Numbered from the stretch's first letter, positions 21,530 through 33,952 are shown. The stretch: 64,000 nt of DNA from Hirundichthys speculiger (GCA_018398805.1 JAGFBZ010000290.1:2976001-3040000), one strand, 5' to 3'. A program made the numbers and translations. Notes: generated by a model from the sequence alone, not told the origin.

Positions 21530-24071
21530 CTGTGCGACATTTTTTTGGGATGCCATGAAGGCAGTTATTAGAAGAAAACTGTTGGCTGAAACTGCACAGG
21601 CAAAAAGAGCTAAAGTGGAGGCCTATAAAATGCATACTGAGAGATTAAGGGAACTAGAACAGGAATACCGAAATACTAATGACCCTCAGATAAGTGAGCA
21701 AATCTAAGGGAAAAAAAACAAAGATAAATGACATGTTATTGGATGAAATTGAAAAGAAGAATAAATATTTTAAATTGAGCTACCATGACCTAGACTCAAA
21801 GCCAGTAAAATACTAGCCAAACGTATAAGAAAATGACAAGTAATTAGTAATATATACAAGATTAAAGATCCATATACAGGTGAGATCCTGTCTACTCCAG
21901 ACGGTATTAAAAACATCTTCCAAAGATATTACCAGGAGCTATATACTCAACCTGCATCTGCAGAAGAGAATGAAATGATTCCTGAAGATGCTAGACCTAC
22001 CTTTAATTGGACACACACAAAATGATAAATTAACAGCTGAAATTACAATGGAAGAGGTAAAAGATGCAATACACTGAAAAATAATAAATCACCAGGGAGT
22101 GATGGATATTCAGCAGAGTGGTATAGGATATTTAGAGAAGAGCTGTCGCCATTGTTCCTTGCCTCTTTCAACTGGACACAAACAGGCAACAAGGCAAGGA
22201 TGCTGTCTGTCACCCACTCTATTTGCCCTTTTCATAGAACTACTGGTGCAGGCTATTAGGCAGGCCCAAGACATCAAAGGAGTGGTGGTGAATAGCGTAG
22301 AACAAAAAATAGGACTTTTTGCAGATGATGTAATAACCTACCTCCAACACCCAAATGAGTCATTACCTGCATTGATGAAACTTTTGGAAGCATTTGGGCA
22401 CCTATCAGGATATAAAATAAATGTTCACAAAGACACAGATATTATCCCTCAACTATAGTCCACCAAAAGAAATCCAAGAATTATTTAATTTTAATTGGAA
22501 ACTCAAAAGAATTGAATAATTGGGGGTCTAAATCATATAAATTATATAAATCCAACTACGGCAAGATAAATCAGGAAATACAAAAATATATTAAAAGATG
22601 GTCAACACTAATCCCTACCAGTGGAGGTCCCACAGTCTCAATTTATGAGCTGGAATAGAGTAATTTCAAGATTTGTCTGGTGTGGAAAAAGCCCTAGAAT
22701 AAGATTGGAGACTCCCCAGCTGCTGAAGGATGAAGGTGGGTTGGGACTTCTAAACTTGAAAGCATACTTTCAGGTAGCCCAGTTGAGGTATATTGTTGGA
22801 TTGTGTAAACCTGACTACATTGCAAAGGGGAGAAAGATGGAAATACGGCTTGGTGAATACCCACTACAGAGTATTTTAGGAGATGAGGACACATACAAGA
22901 TGATGAAAGACCAAGTAAACCCAATTACAATGTTCACACTAAAATTATGGTTCAACATAATAAAAAAAAAAAGATCCAGAAATATGTCAATTTATTAAAG
23001 TGGGTGGCATATGATAGCAAATTCAAACCAGCAAGATATGATAGAGGGTTCAACCGGTGGGTAACCAAGGGAAACACAGCATGGTGTGTGCTAGTGAAGA
23101 ATGGACAGCTGGAGAGCTTCCAAAATATAAAAGAAAAGTATGATTTGGATAACCATGAATTTTATAGATATCTACAACTTAGAGATTACTTAATGAAAGA
23201 GATCAGGATGGACCCCTCCTGAGAAGTGAATGGTGTGATCCAACTCATAATCGGTACATACAAAGAAACCGAAGTTAGATTTATATCCAGGTTCTAAAAA
23301 AAATTAATACTAAATAAACATTAAACTAAATATATAAAACAAAAATGGGAATCAGAATTTCAGATAAAAATTACAGATGAAGAGTGGCTAAATATGTGTA
23401 AAATCCATCATACATCCACTAGTTCACAGATCTGGAGGGAGTTCTCCTGGAAAAATCTGATTCAATTTTTTATTTCACCCAAAGTCAAGAATAAACAGTT
23501 GAACAAAAATATACCCTGTTGGAAAGACTGTGGAGTAATGAATGTGGATCACTCGCATATTTTCTGGAAATGTGATAAAATCAGACGGTATTGGATCATG
23601 TTACATGATACACTATTGAAAATACTTGGATACAAGATTCCAGTGTCTGGTATAGTACTGTATATGTGTAACTTAAGTGAAGAAATTATAAGAACGAGCG
23701 ACAGATACCTGGTATAAATATTACTAATAGCACCTAAAAAAGCTATCACAAAAAAATCAGGAAAAGAAGATATCCCAACACAAGACCAATGGACTCAACT
23801 GGTAGACGGAATTTACACAATGGAAAAATGATACACAGCCTGAGACTACAGGACGCCCAGTTCGAAGAGAAATGGACGAGATAGACAAAATATATGAATG
23901 AACAGCGACAAAACACAAGACTTGATTGAACAAAAGAAAGTAAAATTTGGACAGATGGTTATGGAAGTGACTCCCACGTTTATATTTGTTTGTGTATTTA
24001 CTTGTATTCACTTAGTTGTTATATTTTTGTAAAAGGAAAAACTTCAATAAAAACCAAAGTGGAAAAAAAAA
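21530..24071 (+). mobile_element. L1-type LINE, 5'-truncated and internally deleted
   Basis: A plus-strand L1-clade copy beginning inside ORF2 and ending with AATAAA (24046-24051) and an A9 tail (24063-24071). Frame-broken ORF2 protein blocks occur in the correct order along the whole length. The element has at least two internal deletions (near 22180 and 22615) and numerous stops. Fish L1 elements normally exceed 5 kb, so this is a truncated dead copy. Confidence 0.88.
21540..23720 (+). pseudogene. L1 ORF2 (reverse transcriptase and C-terminal region) relic
   Basis: Ordered blocks: a pre-RT linker (FWDAMKAVIRRKLLAETA), the RT entry block near 22085-22175 ending at FNWT, then directly the palm block [19 protein letters not shown] (22188-22245), with about 100 residues of RT finger/palm missing between them. 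The catalytic box FADD is at 22318-22329. Downstream come EVPQSQFMSWNRVISRFVW (22624), WVTKGNTAWCVLVKNGQLES (about 23060) and a C-terminal cysteine/histidine motif in CWKDCGVMNVDHSHIFWKCD (about 23510-23580), the usual L1 C-terminal CCHC-like motif. No endonuclease domain remains. Confidence 0.88.
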
Positions 24072-25859
24072 TGATTAAACAAAGGAGAGAAAATCAGATT
24101 CAATCTATTCCATACTCCTGTCAGTCACCTTTAAACGTCTGACTTTTACATAAGAATTTAGCTCTTTTTTTTTAAAATTTGGTTTCCCTTCAGTTAGCAA
24201 TAGCTTATTACTCTGGACCCCGGATCCAGAATCTTGGCTTGCATTTATGACCTCCACAAATTCAGGTTAAAGCTCTATCATGGAAAAAAGAAGCCATATC
24301 TGAACTTGAGCCACAAAAGTTGTCTTCTTCAGGCCAAAGCTTATTTAGATGGACAACAGCAAAGTAGAAAGCTATCCTGGTTGAGAGACTAATCAAAATT
24401 TTATTTAATTTTTTTTTTTGTGGAACCCATTCATTCTGCATACTTTAAATTGAAGAGAAGGACCATTTAAAAAAATATCAAAAAATCTTAACAAAATGAA
24501 ACTTTCACATTAAAAGGGCAAACAACTGGCACAGAAAGAAATTTTATTTTAAATGAACAAAACAAATTAGAGGAACAAAACTTATTTGTCTGGTGCAAGT
24601 TTAAATGAACATGTTAACACCCATAGTAGGTCAGAATATGCAAACGATTACCAGGAACAAAAATTATAGTGCAACTTTAAAATGAAATACACTGGACTTT
24701 AAGCTGAACCTTAAATAAGTTTAAATGTGCAAATAAAGAAACAGATATTTCTACAAATTACAATAAAATGTAAAAAAAAAAAAATGCACTGCAGACAGGA
24801 GAAATGTCCTCCACCAGTTGTACCTGTGCATTCATGAATAAAACAAAATATGCTTAGACATCGGATTCTGTCCTGTTAGTGAGTTGGTTAATGTCCTGTG
24901 TGCTATCACCAGTTCTTGCCATGCTTACGTTATGATGCCTATGTCACAAGCTATATAGCGATACACAGTTGTGAGTTGCTTGCGAGACTTGAATGAGGCT
25001 GATATTTACATATCCCGGTAATCGACTGGGATAATGAGATTAAGTCAAAACATAAAACATAATTGTTATCGTGTAAAAAGTTAGTCAGATAGACTTTTCA
25101 CCTGTAACAGTCAATGTATCTTCCCAGTTTTTCCACATGAGCAAATTTGGATTTTGATTTTTTTTTTGTCTGAATTATAACTAATAAACAAGTCAGAAAT
25201 TATTAATGATCTTCTCTTAAAACGTATTGGTCTTGCTCAGCATACACTGTACAAGGGTAGAAAAGTGCTCTCCACTCAGTCCTGTGCAAGTTTGAGATAA
25301 TGAAGCAGTCACTCTGTGTGCCTTCTCATTACTTCACAGGTATACTGACAAAAAAATATTCAGAAAATCAATCTTCCAATCTACTTTTGTTTTTTGGCGG
25401 CCAGCCTAGTTTATGTCAGATTGTCTTCTCTTCGACTTTCCTTTATTCGCTGCTTCACACACAATCTGTCTCATCTGTTATTTTCTGCACTTCTTTCTTG
25501 TTCTTTCAGCCAATAATAAGTGGACCAGAAATGTGTTTAGTGACAAAGCTGGATGTAATCCAGTAATAAAAGACACTCACAAATGCTTCAGTCTCTGTGA
25601 TGTACACACATACACTCATGAAGGTGCATGAACATGTGCTGTGGACCTAGAAAAAAACAGCACGTGGCAGTATTTTACTTGACACACCTCCTACTGAGAT
25701 ATGTCCCAGAGGCATTTAGATCACAGTAACTCAAACATTAGTTTTCTGTCTTGTATGTTTTATTTTCATATTTCCAACTGCTCAACATGCAGTCATCTTG
25801 TTGTAAAAACACCTAATAAAAACCATATTTCTGTTGGACATCCTTAACCTTTGGAATCC
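24072..25859. other. Unassigned AT-rich DNA
   Basis: No recognised gene or repeat; contains A- and T-runs (24160, 24410, 24770). Confidence 0.4.
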
Positions 25860-26053
25860 GCATCTATACTGTAAATACAAGGGAGTCCCCCCCAAAAAAA
25901 AAAAAAAAATCTTTCTCATTATTCTGGCACTCAACAAGTAGAACAAAAATTTAAAACAGAAAAAGTTAAGTCTGATTTAATGTCAAACAGTGAGAAAAAA
26001 TAAAGGTTATGTGTCTTTTTATACAGCGTATGTAAACTTTTGGTTTCAACTGC
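25860..26053 (+). mobile_element. Tc1-like element, terminal fragment
   Basis: The stretch ends GGTTATGTGTCTTTTTATAC then AGCGTATGTAAACTTTTGGT and TTCAACTG. Teleost Tc1-like elements of the Sleeping Beauty-related group end with GTGTATGTAAACTTCTGACTTCAACTG-type sequence. The left boundary is only estimated; a poly-C/poly-A tract precedes it. No transposase sequence remains. Confidence 0.5.
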
Positions 26054-26302
26054 ACCTAATCAGCAATCATTTACATTTAATGTGGAAATTTGAACACTGG
26101 TAAACCAGATTCTTCACACAATGACTGCTAAACTAATACCTTTTTTTTTACTCTAATACCAGTTTTAGTAGGAATTCTGCTTTAGTTTTGAGGACCATCT
26201 TCAAAAACAGAGTTTTAACAAAAGGAAACAAAACATAAAGTACATGTTTTTTGAGTAGTTGAAAGAAGTTGAAATAAACTCTGGTGTGGTGGTTCCTGTA
26301 AC
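26054..26302. other. Unassigned DNA
   Basis: No recognised feature. Confidence 0.35.
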
Positions 26303-26370
26303 TCAGTGATTCCCAAAGGGTGGGCCCCAACCACCTGGTGGGCCATTGTGGTACTACACGTGAACCGTGA
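26303..26370 (+). mobile_element. hAT-like terminus fragment (CAGTGATTCCCAAAGGGTGG)
   Basis: CAGTGATTCCCAAAGGGTGG followed by GCCCCAACCACCTGGTGGGC resembles a CAGTGGTTCCCAAA-type hAT end. No inverted partner (TTTGGGAATCACTG) is visible within the next kilobase, so the element is truncated or the resemblance is accidental. Confidence 0.35.
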
Positions 26371-27050
26371 GAACGTTGTTAAAAATAAACAAATATGTAT
26401 TAAATCATCTATTTTTTTGAATTATGTTTTGATTACTGTAAAATATTTATTACATGATTTAAAAAAATATTTAGAAATAATAAAACAAAACAAGTGAGTG
26501 TCATTCTACTGTCATCTTTATATAACAAGTGTCACTAACATTAATATTGGAATGTAGCTTTTCATCTTGTTTGTTGATCCATGTGGTGTTTAAAGGTTTG
26601 CATTTGACCAGAGATTTTTCACGTTTCAAATTGGGTCTTGGTATTCTGAAGTTTTGGACTGGCTGCTGTAACTGATAATTTGTGACTCAAATAAAGAAAA
26701 CTAATTAAATTAGTTTTTAGTTTAAATTAGTTAAAATAATTAAAATAAAACTAATTATATGTTGCAAATCTGATCCCTCGGCCAGTGTTCAGAGTCTGTG
26801 AAGCTTGTAGCTAAGTCTGAACACAGATGTTGCCTTGAACACACCACTAACCGGATGTGACTTTATACAAGGAGTGGAGTTTTCACTCAATGTTTTCTCA
26901 CTATTTCTATATTTTGTACAAAGCAGCATCCGAACTAACAGAATGTATCAATCAGCGAAAGCTTTCTGCTTGTATGTTATGTTAATTTTTGTCGAGACAG
27001 TGAACAAAGCAACTGCGAGCACGGCGCCAGAACTCTGGGTGTCTTCCAGT
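26371..27050. other. Unassigned AT-rich DNA
   Basis: No recognised feature apart from an A/T-rich AATTAGTTAAAAT-type patch at 26700-26760. Confidence 0.35.
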
Positions 27051-28385
27051 CAGGGACGGAGATAGGATTTTTAAACTGGGGGGACTGAGCTGTCATTAGA
27101 ATTGTGAGTTTTCTAAGTGAATTAATATTTGTAGACAAGGGCCTATCTAGATAACATGATCAACTTGTTATTTGTCTGGTGAGTTAATCACGCTCCAAAA
27201 CCTGATGTCTTCTGCCTGTTTTATTTAAATATTTGCTGATCTCAGCAGGATAAAGAATCTCAATACAGAAACTTTAACTGTAACTTCTAACAAAAAGGGA
27301 ATGTCCAAAAATGTATAACAAAATAAAATTGAAATGATTCACACTTGTGCCTTCATATAAATGATTAGAAACATTACAATATGTATGAAAACAGAAGTAT
27401 AAACACATGAATAACAGAGTCATACAATAAAAATAAAAAGTATTTTTTTCAAATAAACCAAATTGATCAGAAAAAGAAAAATCCCTCTGTAGCTAAACAA
27501 ATTTACCATCTATAAGCAGACTCAATAGGTCCCAAAAACATCTCTCCTCCTTGCATTTCCCTGAACATATTGCTGGGCAGTATCTTTTCTGTCCAGTTTG
27601 TCAAGTCTGTCTTGGTAAATATGGCATATCGGTGAAAGTTAACAGGCAACATGATACTTACATTGCTCGGTTTTTGAAAAAAAAAAACACTGCAATTGTT
27701 TTTTGTTTTTTCATTGTTGACCCCACCAGGGATTGGCTGCAGGCCAGGAGGACAATGTTAACATCTTAAATCTCATCATTTCAGTTAACAATTATCGCAT
27801 ACTAAAATACCATTATAAAAATAACAACATTAAACGATAAACACGTACAACCAAGAATGCTGTTATTTTACATTTAGCCTACTTCAGGTAAGTCCAAATG
27901 ACTAGCGACTCAATATTGAAAATCAAGTATTTTTCACACCTGGAAAAAAAGGTAAAGGATATCTTTTGGTTCTTGAAAAAAACTGATTTTTCTCCTCCCT
28001 CTTCTCTTCTCTATTAACAAAAAAACAACGTTAATAAAAATAAAACAAAATGGTTTATGCTAAAGTTCTATGCTTTTCCAACTTCAAACTTCAAATTTAC
28101 GAGTGCAACTGAACGCACCATTAGTCGTAGCAGAAACACAGATGCTATCAAATGGATCAGATGTGCTGGATCGCCTCTGGATCCAGGAATTTTTACAAGA
28201 ATGCTTTATCATTGTGAGATAGACGAACTGCTTGGTGGAGGTCTGCGCTCTCCGAGTGATTTTCTAGTTCTACCTATGTTTGGTGCCTTACATACGGACG
28301 GTGGTGGTGGGAGAGATCATTAGGGATCAATATAAATCTGGGGGGCGACATGTCCCCCCCGTCCCCAGTGCCATCTGCGCCCTTG
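27051..28385. mobile_element. Non-autonomous hAT-like element with degenerate 8-bp duplication
   Basis: The left end CAGGGACGGAGATAGGA and the reverse complement of the right end, CAAGGGCGCAGATGGCA, form an inverted repeat matching at about 13 of 17 positions. Just inside, GGGGGGAC on the left and GACATGTCCCCCCCGTCCCC on the right also pair. The flanking octamers CTTCCAGT (27043-27050) and CTCCCATT (28386-28393) agree at 6 of 8 positions, as expected for an old hAT duplication. No transposase frame is seen. It carries a piece of another repeat family near its right end. Confidence 0.65.
28140..28273 (+). repeat. Fragment of the TTCGCCAAGG...TTTTCTAGT repeat family
   Basis: GGATCCAGGAATTTTTACAA, ATTGTGAGATAGACGAACTG and CTTGGTGGAGGTCTGCGCTC then TCCGAGTGATTTTCTAGTTC are the 3' half of the family described at 16027. 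It lies inside the right part of the hAT-like element, so it was either captured or inserted there. Confidence 0.65.
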
Positions 28386-29055
28386 CTCCCATTGGTCATG
28401 AGTCATTTTCAATGGACCCTGCTTTGAATATTAAGAGCTTTCAGTCTAAATCTGGCTCAAATTAAGGAGTGCAGAGTTTAAAATCTTAAATTTGTATGTC
28501 TTCAGCCAGCAGAACTGTACTGACACTGAGCTCTGCAACATCACTAATAATTATGTTCTGTCTACTATTTAATTACTTTTTCATAACCAAACATATTAAA
28601 ATGTTGTGTGAATTTCCCAATGATAGTATGGCTAGTTATTATTAATAATAACAAAGTTATTATTAACTTAGTTAATATTGATGAGTTATTGATGAGCTGA
28701 TGAGATTTTGAAAGTAAAGTACATTTATTCTAACCTAATCTAATCTAATCTAATCTAATCTAATACAATCCATTTGCGATTGACAGCCAAGACACAAAAT
28801 ACCTCCTTTTTCTTTTTTTTATTTCTCTTTTGCAACCTCATGGTAACTTAATCTGGATATGGAATTAGCAGTCATCACTGTCACACAGTCCCATGCACTG
28901 TACATGTACTGCACATTTATTACTGTACAGTACATGTCTGCAACTGTTTGTGGGTGCATGTGCATGTGTGTGCACAAAGAATTGTGTATTGCATCAAGCA
29001 GTGTATTATCAGGTTCATAAAGCTGGGTGTTTTCTGACTAAAAGCCTCGGGTATA
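28386..29055. other. Unassigned DNA with (CTAAT)n
   Basis: Contains a (TCTAA)n run at 28730-28765 preceded by AAAGTACATTTATTC, which looks like the antisense tail of a LINE. Otherwise nothing recognised. Confidence 0.4.
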
Positions 29056-29059
29056 CATA

Positions 29060-29520
29060 ATTAAAAACGGAGGCAAGTTGTGAGAAGAAAAAGTAGCGAC
29101 ATGGCAAAGAACGAGAAAGACAGAGGACACATAGGAAAGAGAAGCCAAGGAGAGAAGAAACTGGGATGGGAAAAAACTAGTCAAAGTCAGAGTGAGAGTG
29201 AAAGAAAAAGAAATACAGAGGGCCAGAGGGATTGGGTAAGTGGGAAACCCAATCTCTGAGTTGATGGGGCACCACAGCATAGCAGTAAAATCAATTTGAC
29301 TGGTGCTGGTTCTGCTGTGAATGAAAGGCAAGGATGATGGAACAAGTGAGTGGCAAAGCAAGAGGGGAAGGAGAGCAGGATGACATGACATGGATGCAGC
29401 TGTGGAGTTAATAGGAGCATGGCAATAAAGTAGTGAAAATGGATGGAAGAAATAAAGAGGAGTGAATGAAGAGGTCAGGTTGAGGACAGAGAGAGCGAAA
29501 CAGCAGAGGTAGAGGATAAA
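29060..29520 (+). other. Purine-rich strand-asymmetric stretch
   Basis: The plus strand is strongly enriched in A and G (for example GAGAAGCCAAGGAGAGAAGA and GAGTGAGAGTGAAAGAAAAA). The minus strand is correspondingly pyrimidine-rich, which creates long serine/leucine-rich antisense frames (29038-29391, 29187-29420) that I regard as artefacts. No splice-site-bounded exon or repeat family was recognised. Confidence 0.5.
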
Positions 29521-30465
29521 CTATATAATACTTGCAGCTAGCCAGTGCTTACTTGCTAATATAAACATGGACAACTTTGAATGATATAAACAAAAGGTCA
29601 ATTTACCCTTACATAGACAGTATGTATTGACTTTAAATGCTTATAAATGCTAAGTGATAAATTCAGGAAAAAAAAAAAAACTGGATAAATTAAATTCAGA
29701 TGTTTGCATGTAAAAAAAAGTGTTAGACAACAGCTGTTTAAAACATGTTAAAAGACTGAAAACTTTATTGTAACATGGAGTTAATTTTTTTTTCATTGTT
29801 TTATTGATCAGGGTTTCAGTGGTGGGTCTGAGATCAAACTTCCATCATGCAACAAAGTAGGTTTTAAGTGGAAGGGTGGTCATGCTCCTGACAACATGAT
29901 GTTTTAACCATGCCTACTACAATGAAGTTATCATCTGACAGGTAAATAAGCCATCATGTGTACATGACAACTAGCCAGCTAACTGTTCTGCCTTCATTCA
30001 AGTGCGAGAACTTTCCTGGATGTCATAGTTTTAAAAACTTAGTCTACTTAAACTGGGGCAGAATAATGAGATGGAGATGAACTGCTCATTTTGTGAAGAG
30101 CAAACTTGAAACACATCAACACAAATGTCACATGGTTTACACACCATCTCAGAAAATCAGATTTATGGTATCTGAAATTAAGGGCAAATTAGGTTGCCAT
30201 AGGCTCTATAAAAATAACTGGACAAACTATTCTGTGATGTCACCCATAGGTTTTCTGATAAATAGCCTTGAAGCCCTTTTTGGGGGTATGGGCAATGTCA
30301 TTTTAAAAATAGCTTATTCTGCATACCTTAGGGTAACTCTAACATGGCCACATAGGGCAAAGAATCAAGTCTGGTAGTTAATTATAATTAATTATAATTA
30401 TTTCATAGTTTTCTCATCGCCTGGACTGTGTGTTTATTTATTACTTATTTAAACTTAATTCTTTT
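29521..30465. other. Unassigned DNA
   Basis: No recognised gene or repeat. Confidence 0.4.
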
Positions 30466-30620
30466 TTTCTCCTGTTTCTTCTTAAAAAAAAAAAAAAAAA
30501 AGAAAAGAAAGCGTTTGCCCTGTGGGTACAATAACACATTTTACTGCGCAATGTACAATGTAGAATTGCGTACGTAACAAATAAAGATCTTGAATCTTGA
30601 ATCTTGAATCTTGAATCTAA
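30466..30620 (+). mobile_element. LINE-type 3' tail with (TTGAATC)n
   Basis: An A18-type run is followed by GCCCTGTGGGTACAATAACA, then CAAATAAAGATCTTGAATC and four tandem TTGAATC units (30588-30618). Many teleost LINE or SINE copies end in an AATAAAGATCTTGAATC repeat tail. A related tail (AATAAATGATCCTTGAATCC) is at 60475-60580. No coding sequence is attached. Confidence 0.55.
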
Positions 30621-30864
30621 TTAGAACATACCCACCTTACCTCAGTTACCACAAGCTAGATATTTTTAGCATATCTTTTTCTAGATTATGCTAATCTATG
30701 ATGTTAACTAGTGTAACATCAGCCTTCTGATTAAATCTGTCCATGTGTTATTGTTTCAGAAGGGTGCTAATAAAATAACATCTGATATGAGAACTGCCAG
30801 AGCTCTGGGCAAATTCCTCTTTGGTGACTGTGGCCATCAGTTTCTATCCAGAAACTTGGTGCAG

Positions 30865-31020
30865 TTCAGCTAGGTGGCTCAGCTGGAGTAATAGGTACAA
30901 AGGTTGGAATGCAGCTGTGGCTGCAAAGTTAGCTTGCTTCGACAGACAGGTCACCTCCTGGCTGCTGCCTCATCCCATGTCCAAAGGCACTGAACCAGTT
31001 GGCAGCCTTCAAGGCCACTG
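30865..31020 (+). mobile_element. Possible tRNA-derived SINE relic
   Basis: GTGGCTCAGCTGGAGTAATAGG resembles a tRNA-like A-box region, and AGGTCACCTCCTGGCTGCTG, CCAAAGGCACTGAACC resembles the body of a teleost SINE (CACCTCCTGGGCACTGCC...AAGGCACCGAACC). The match is weak and no tail or target duplication was found. Confidence 0.35.
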
Positions 31021-31164
31021 GCTCGTGACCTTTAAAGGTGGCTACATGGGCTGAGATACCAGCTGAAAGCCAGCAAACGTGGCCATTCTGGACGTTCTTC
31101 CAATCCTTCCAGCCCAATCTAGATCCAATCATGATGTTCTGTTAACACAATTACTAGCATGATT

Positions 31165-32228
31165 ATTAGCATTTATTTGACCAGGTTAGTCCCACTGAGA
31201 CCAAAGATCTCTTTTTCAAGGGAGACCTGGCCAAGAGGGCAGCAGCATAGTTACATTAAAAACACAAACAACACATAAAATCTACAACATCAAAACTTGC
31301 TCACATAAAACATGTACACACAGATAAGGTAGACTGCAATGATCTCACCAGAGCTTTAAACTCATTCAATGTAACAAGGGCTTTAAGTTGAAGTTCAGAT
31401 TGTATTTTATTCCAAGCATTAGGTGCTGAAAACCTAAAAGATTTCTTGCCCAGTTCAGTTCGTACTTTGGGGACAACAAATTGCAGAGTATCCATAGATC
31501 GGAGATTGTGACTTCCTTGTTTCCTTGCTAAAAGACAAAACAAATAGTACGGAGTGATACCTAGAATGGTTTTGTAAATGAACACATACCAATGACTCTG
31601 GCGTCAAGCACGTAAAGACGTCCAGTTAACCTTAGAATAGAGTACACAATGGGGAGTAAGAGGACTGCAGTTCGTAATGAATCTCAGTGCCCCATGGTAT
31701 ACACTATCTAGCATACGGAAACAATAAGTAGAAGCATTCATATACAAAACATCTCCATAATCAATAACAGGCAAAAAGGTTGTTTCTACCAATTTCTGTT
31801 TCACATGAAAAGAAAAGCAAGACTTGTTCCTATAGCAAAATCCTAATAAAAGGTTTTTTTTTTTTTTTTTTTTACAACATACTGAATGTGCTCCTTAAAA
31901 GACAAGTGGTCATCAATTAAAAATCCTAAATATTTAAAAGTAGTTACCAATTTAATATGTTGACCATTTCTTGTTAAAATTTTCACAGACAGTGCTGATC
32001 TAGCAGTTTTTGAAGTGGTAAAGAACATACATTTTGTTTTGTCTGCATTTAAAACAAGTTGCAGATGACAAAGTTGTTCTTGTACTCTATCGAATGCAAG
32101 TTGTAAATACTGAAAGGCTTCAGCAGGAGTGGGTGCTGTGCAGTATATAACAGTGTCATCAGCATAGAAATGAAAATTTGAGTTTGGAATATTCTGTCCA
32201 AGATCATTTATGTAAATAGTGAATAATT
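31165..32228 (-). pseudogene. L2-type LINE, reverse transcriptase 3' half
   Basis: Minus-strand translation, in three open blocks, follows the L2 pol C-terminus. First comes an FYADDTVIY catalytic box (about 32155-32180). Next come KTKCMFFTTSKTA and TTFKYLGFLIDDHLSFKEHI, then KLVETTFLPVIDYGDVLYMN, YHGALRFITNCS and FIYKTILGITPYYL, and finally RFSAPNAWNKIQSEL. The 3'UTR ends with the antisense of CTTGGCCAGGTCTCCCTTGA and AAAGAGATCTTTGGTCTCAG...AATAAAT. A T19 run at 31855-31873 (antisense A-run) has expanded inside the coding region, and several frameshifts are present. The 5' half is missing. Confidence 0.85.
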
Positions 32229-32499
32229 AATTATGATAAACTATGTTATAATAAAACTGATTATACTCTGTTTGCATTAATCTTTTTCTCTACATCCTAA
32301 AGGGCTAAATGTGATGACAGCTATCTATTAACACCAGGGACTGTAATGCAGCTGTCACTCAAAAAACGACACTGCTAATTTTGCATAAATTTGTGAATTT
32401 ACAGAAGAAAGCACATATGAGTTCCAAAGCACTCCACTTTGCTTGCCCTGTTAGCATGGTTTATTTAAACCATTCTGAAATCTGTATTACCAGCATTTC

Positions 32500-33952
32500 A
32501 GCATAGGGGGGAGTGACATAATGTGAGACATTTTTCATACCCCCCCCCCCCCCACCCTAAGCAAGCTAAAGTGATGTATCTCTAAAATTAACATATTTCC
32601 CATAAAGTTTACGATGTTTCCTAAGAATGGAAGTTATCAGAATGTATGCAGAACTAAAGACAGTGAAAATATGATTGTTTTACAAGAAGGTGGTAATGTG
32701 TCTCATTTTAACCCAGCTATGAGGTAAGCTAAGACAAAGCCCAGATTTTAAGGGGGTAAAATGATCCACTTACTTTTTCCACTCTGAATCAAACCTAACA
32801 AATACACAAGAATACAAACACAAATACAACAAAATATTATTCAAAATGTTTTATTTACCATTCAAATGAGAGACAGAACCATTTTCACAGTAGGGTTCAG
32901 AACTCAGGACGCATAGAGGCAGCTACGGTCTGTAAATCAGGGCGAAGAACAAACTCAAATGAGTAGAGCAGTGACTCAGAAAAAAGAAGCAGAACCACTC
33001 AGATAAGGACACCTCTCATTCCGTAGCAAGGTCTTCTACATTCCAGCCCTGAAGGTTGCACGGAAAGATGAAGAGTTGCTCTCTTTGCGTGGTTCCTTCA
33101 GGCCTTGTAGGTTGCGACAGCTTCTTCACAACATTGCTTTTAGCGCCACATCATTTTGATTCATGGCAAAAATGGGTCTCTGCCACACTTTCCTGTTTCC
33201 CTGGATTCTTCTAAAGAATTCTGTGAGTATTTCATCACCGTAAATACCTTACCAATGTAACGGACGTTCTTGAGTTTGGTTGCAAAATTGACAATGACAA
33301 AGTCACCCAGTGACAGATCTGTGCTCCTTTGTTGACCTCTCTCAGGGTCAGATCTTTCATCATCGCATGCTTTATCAAGTGGCACAGGAACATAATTCTC
33401 GTCAGAGCTGCTATCTTGGTTTTTTTTTTGTTTGTTATTTTTTTTGTTTGTTATTTTTCCTTCCAGTTTCTTTCTTCTTTCTTCAAAAGCTTTTTCAACT
33501 GCCTGCTCCTCAGGAGTATCAGTGAGGATGGTTTTCTTCATTTGGGAAATGCAATGATTTCCTGAGAAGACACATATCCAGGTCGGCAAGTCATTTATTG
33601 CACATTCATATTAGCTGGTGAGGCAGTGGGCAAATTAGTATGGTGTGACTTATTTGCAGCAGAAGGTTCATCTTCAGGTAGATCATCTGCAGGGTGTGGA
33701 CCTTCCATATCGTCTTCTGGAGGTGGACCATCCAGATTATCCCCAGTGGCAGGCTGTAGCTCAGGGTGACTGTTTTGCCAGGATTTGATCTCATCCAACC
33801 ATCAAGAGCTCGGCCGTAATGGGTTTTGAAGGGATTGTACACGGCCACATCAAGAGGGTGCATGCAATGGCATGTGTGAGGTGGGAGAGTGAGCAGAAAA
33901 ATACCATTGCTCTTGGCTATTTCTACTACCTCCAGTGAGATGTGAGTTTTAA
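32500..33952 (-). pseudogene. Tigger/pogo-like transposase, 3' half (split copy)
   Basis: Minus-strand coding resumes to the left of a piggyBac insertion. It gives HISLEVVEIAKSNGIFLLTL, then PPHTCHCMHPLDVAVYNPF, the conserved 'LPPHTTHxLQPLDVxVFxPFK' block of the DDE domain of Tigger/pogo-type transposases. A C-terminal acidic/lysine-rich region follows (33161-33589), including LSLGDFVIVNFATK and RYIGKV. The left end of the element is probably the TAGGGGGGAGTGACATAATG region near 32505, with an internal TGTCTCATTTTAACCC repeat at 32698. A C14 run lies at 32540-32553. Several frameshifts make it non-functional. Confidence 0.82.

Noticed and set aside
29038..29391. 117-codon antisense serine/leucine-rich frame
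   Set aside because: Produced by the pyrimidine-rich strand of a purine-skewed stretch, not by coding constraint.
30865..31020. Functional tRNA gene
   Set aside because: Only a loose A-box-like match; no acceptor stem or cloverleaf could be drawn, so it is at best a SINE relic.
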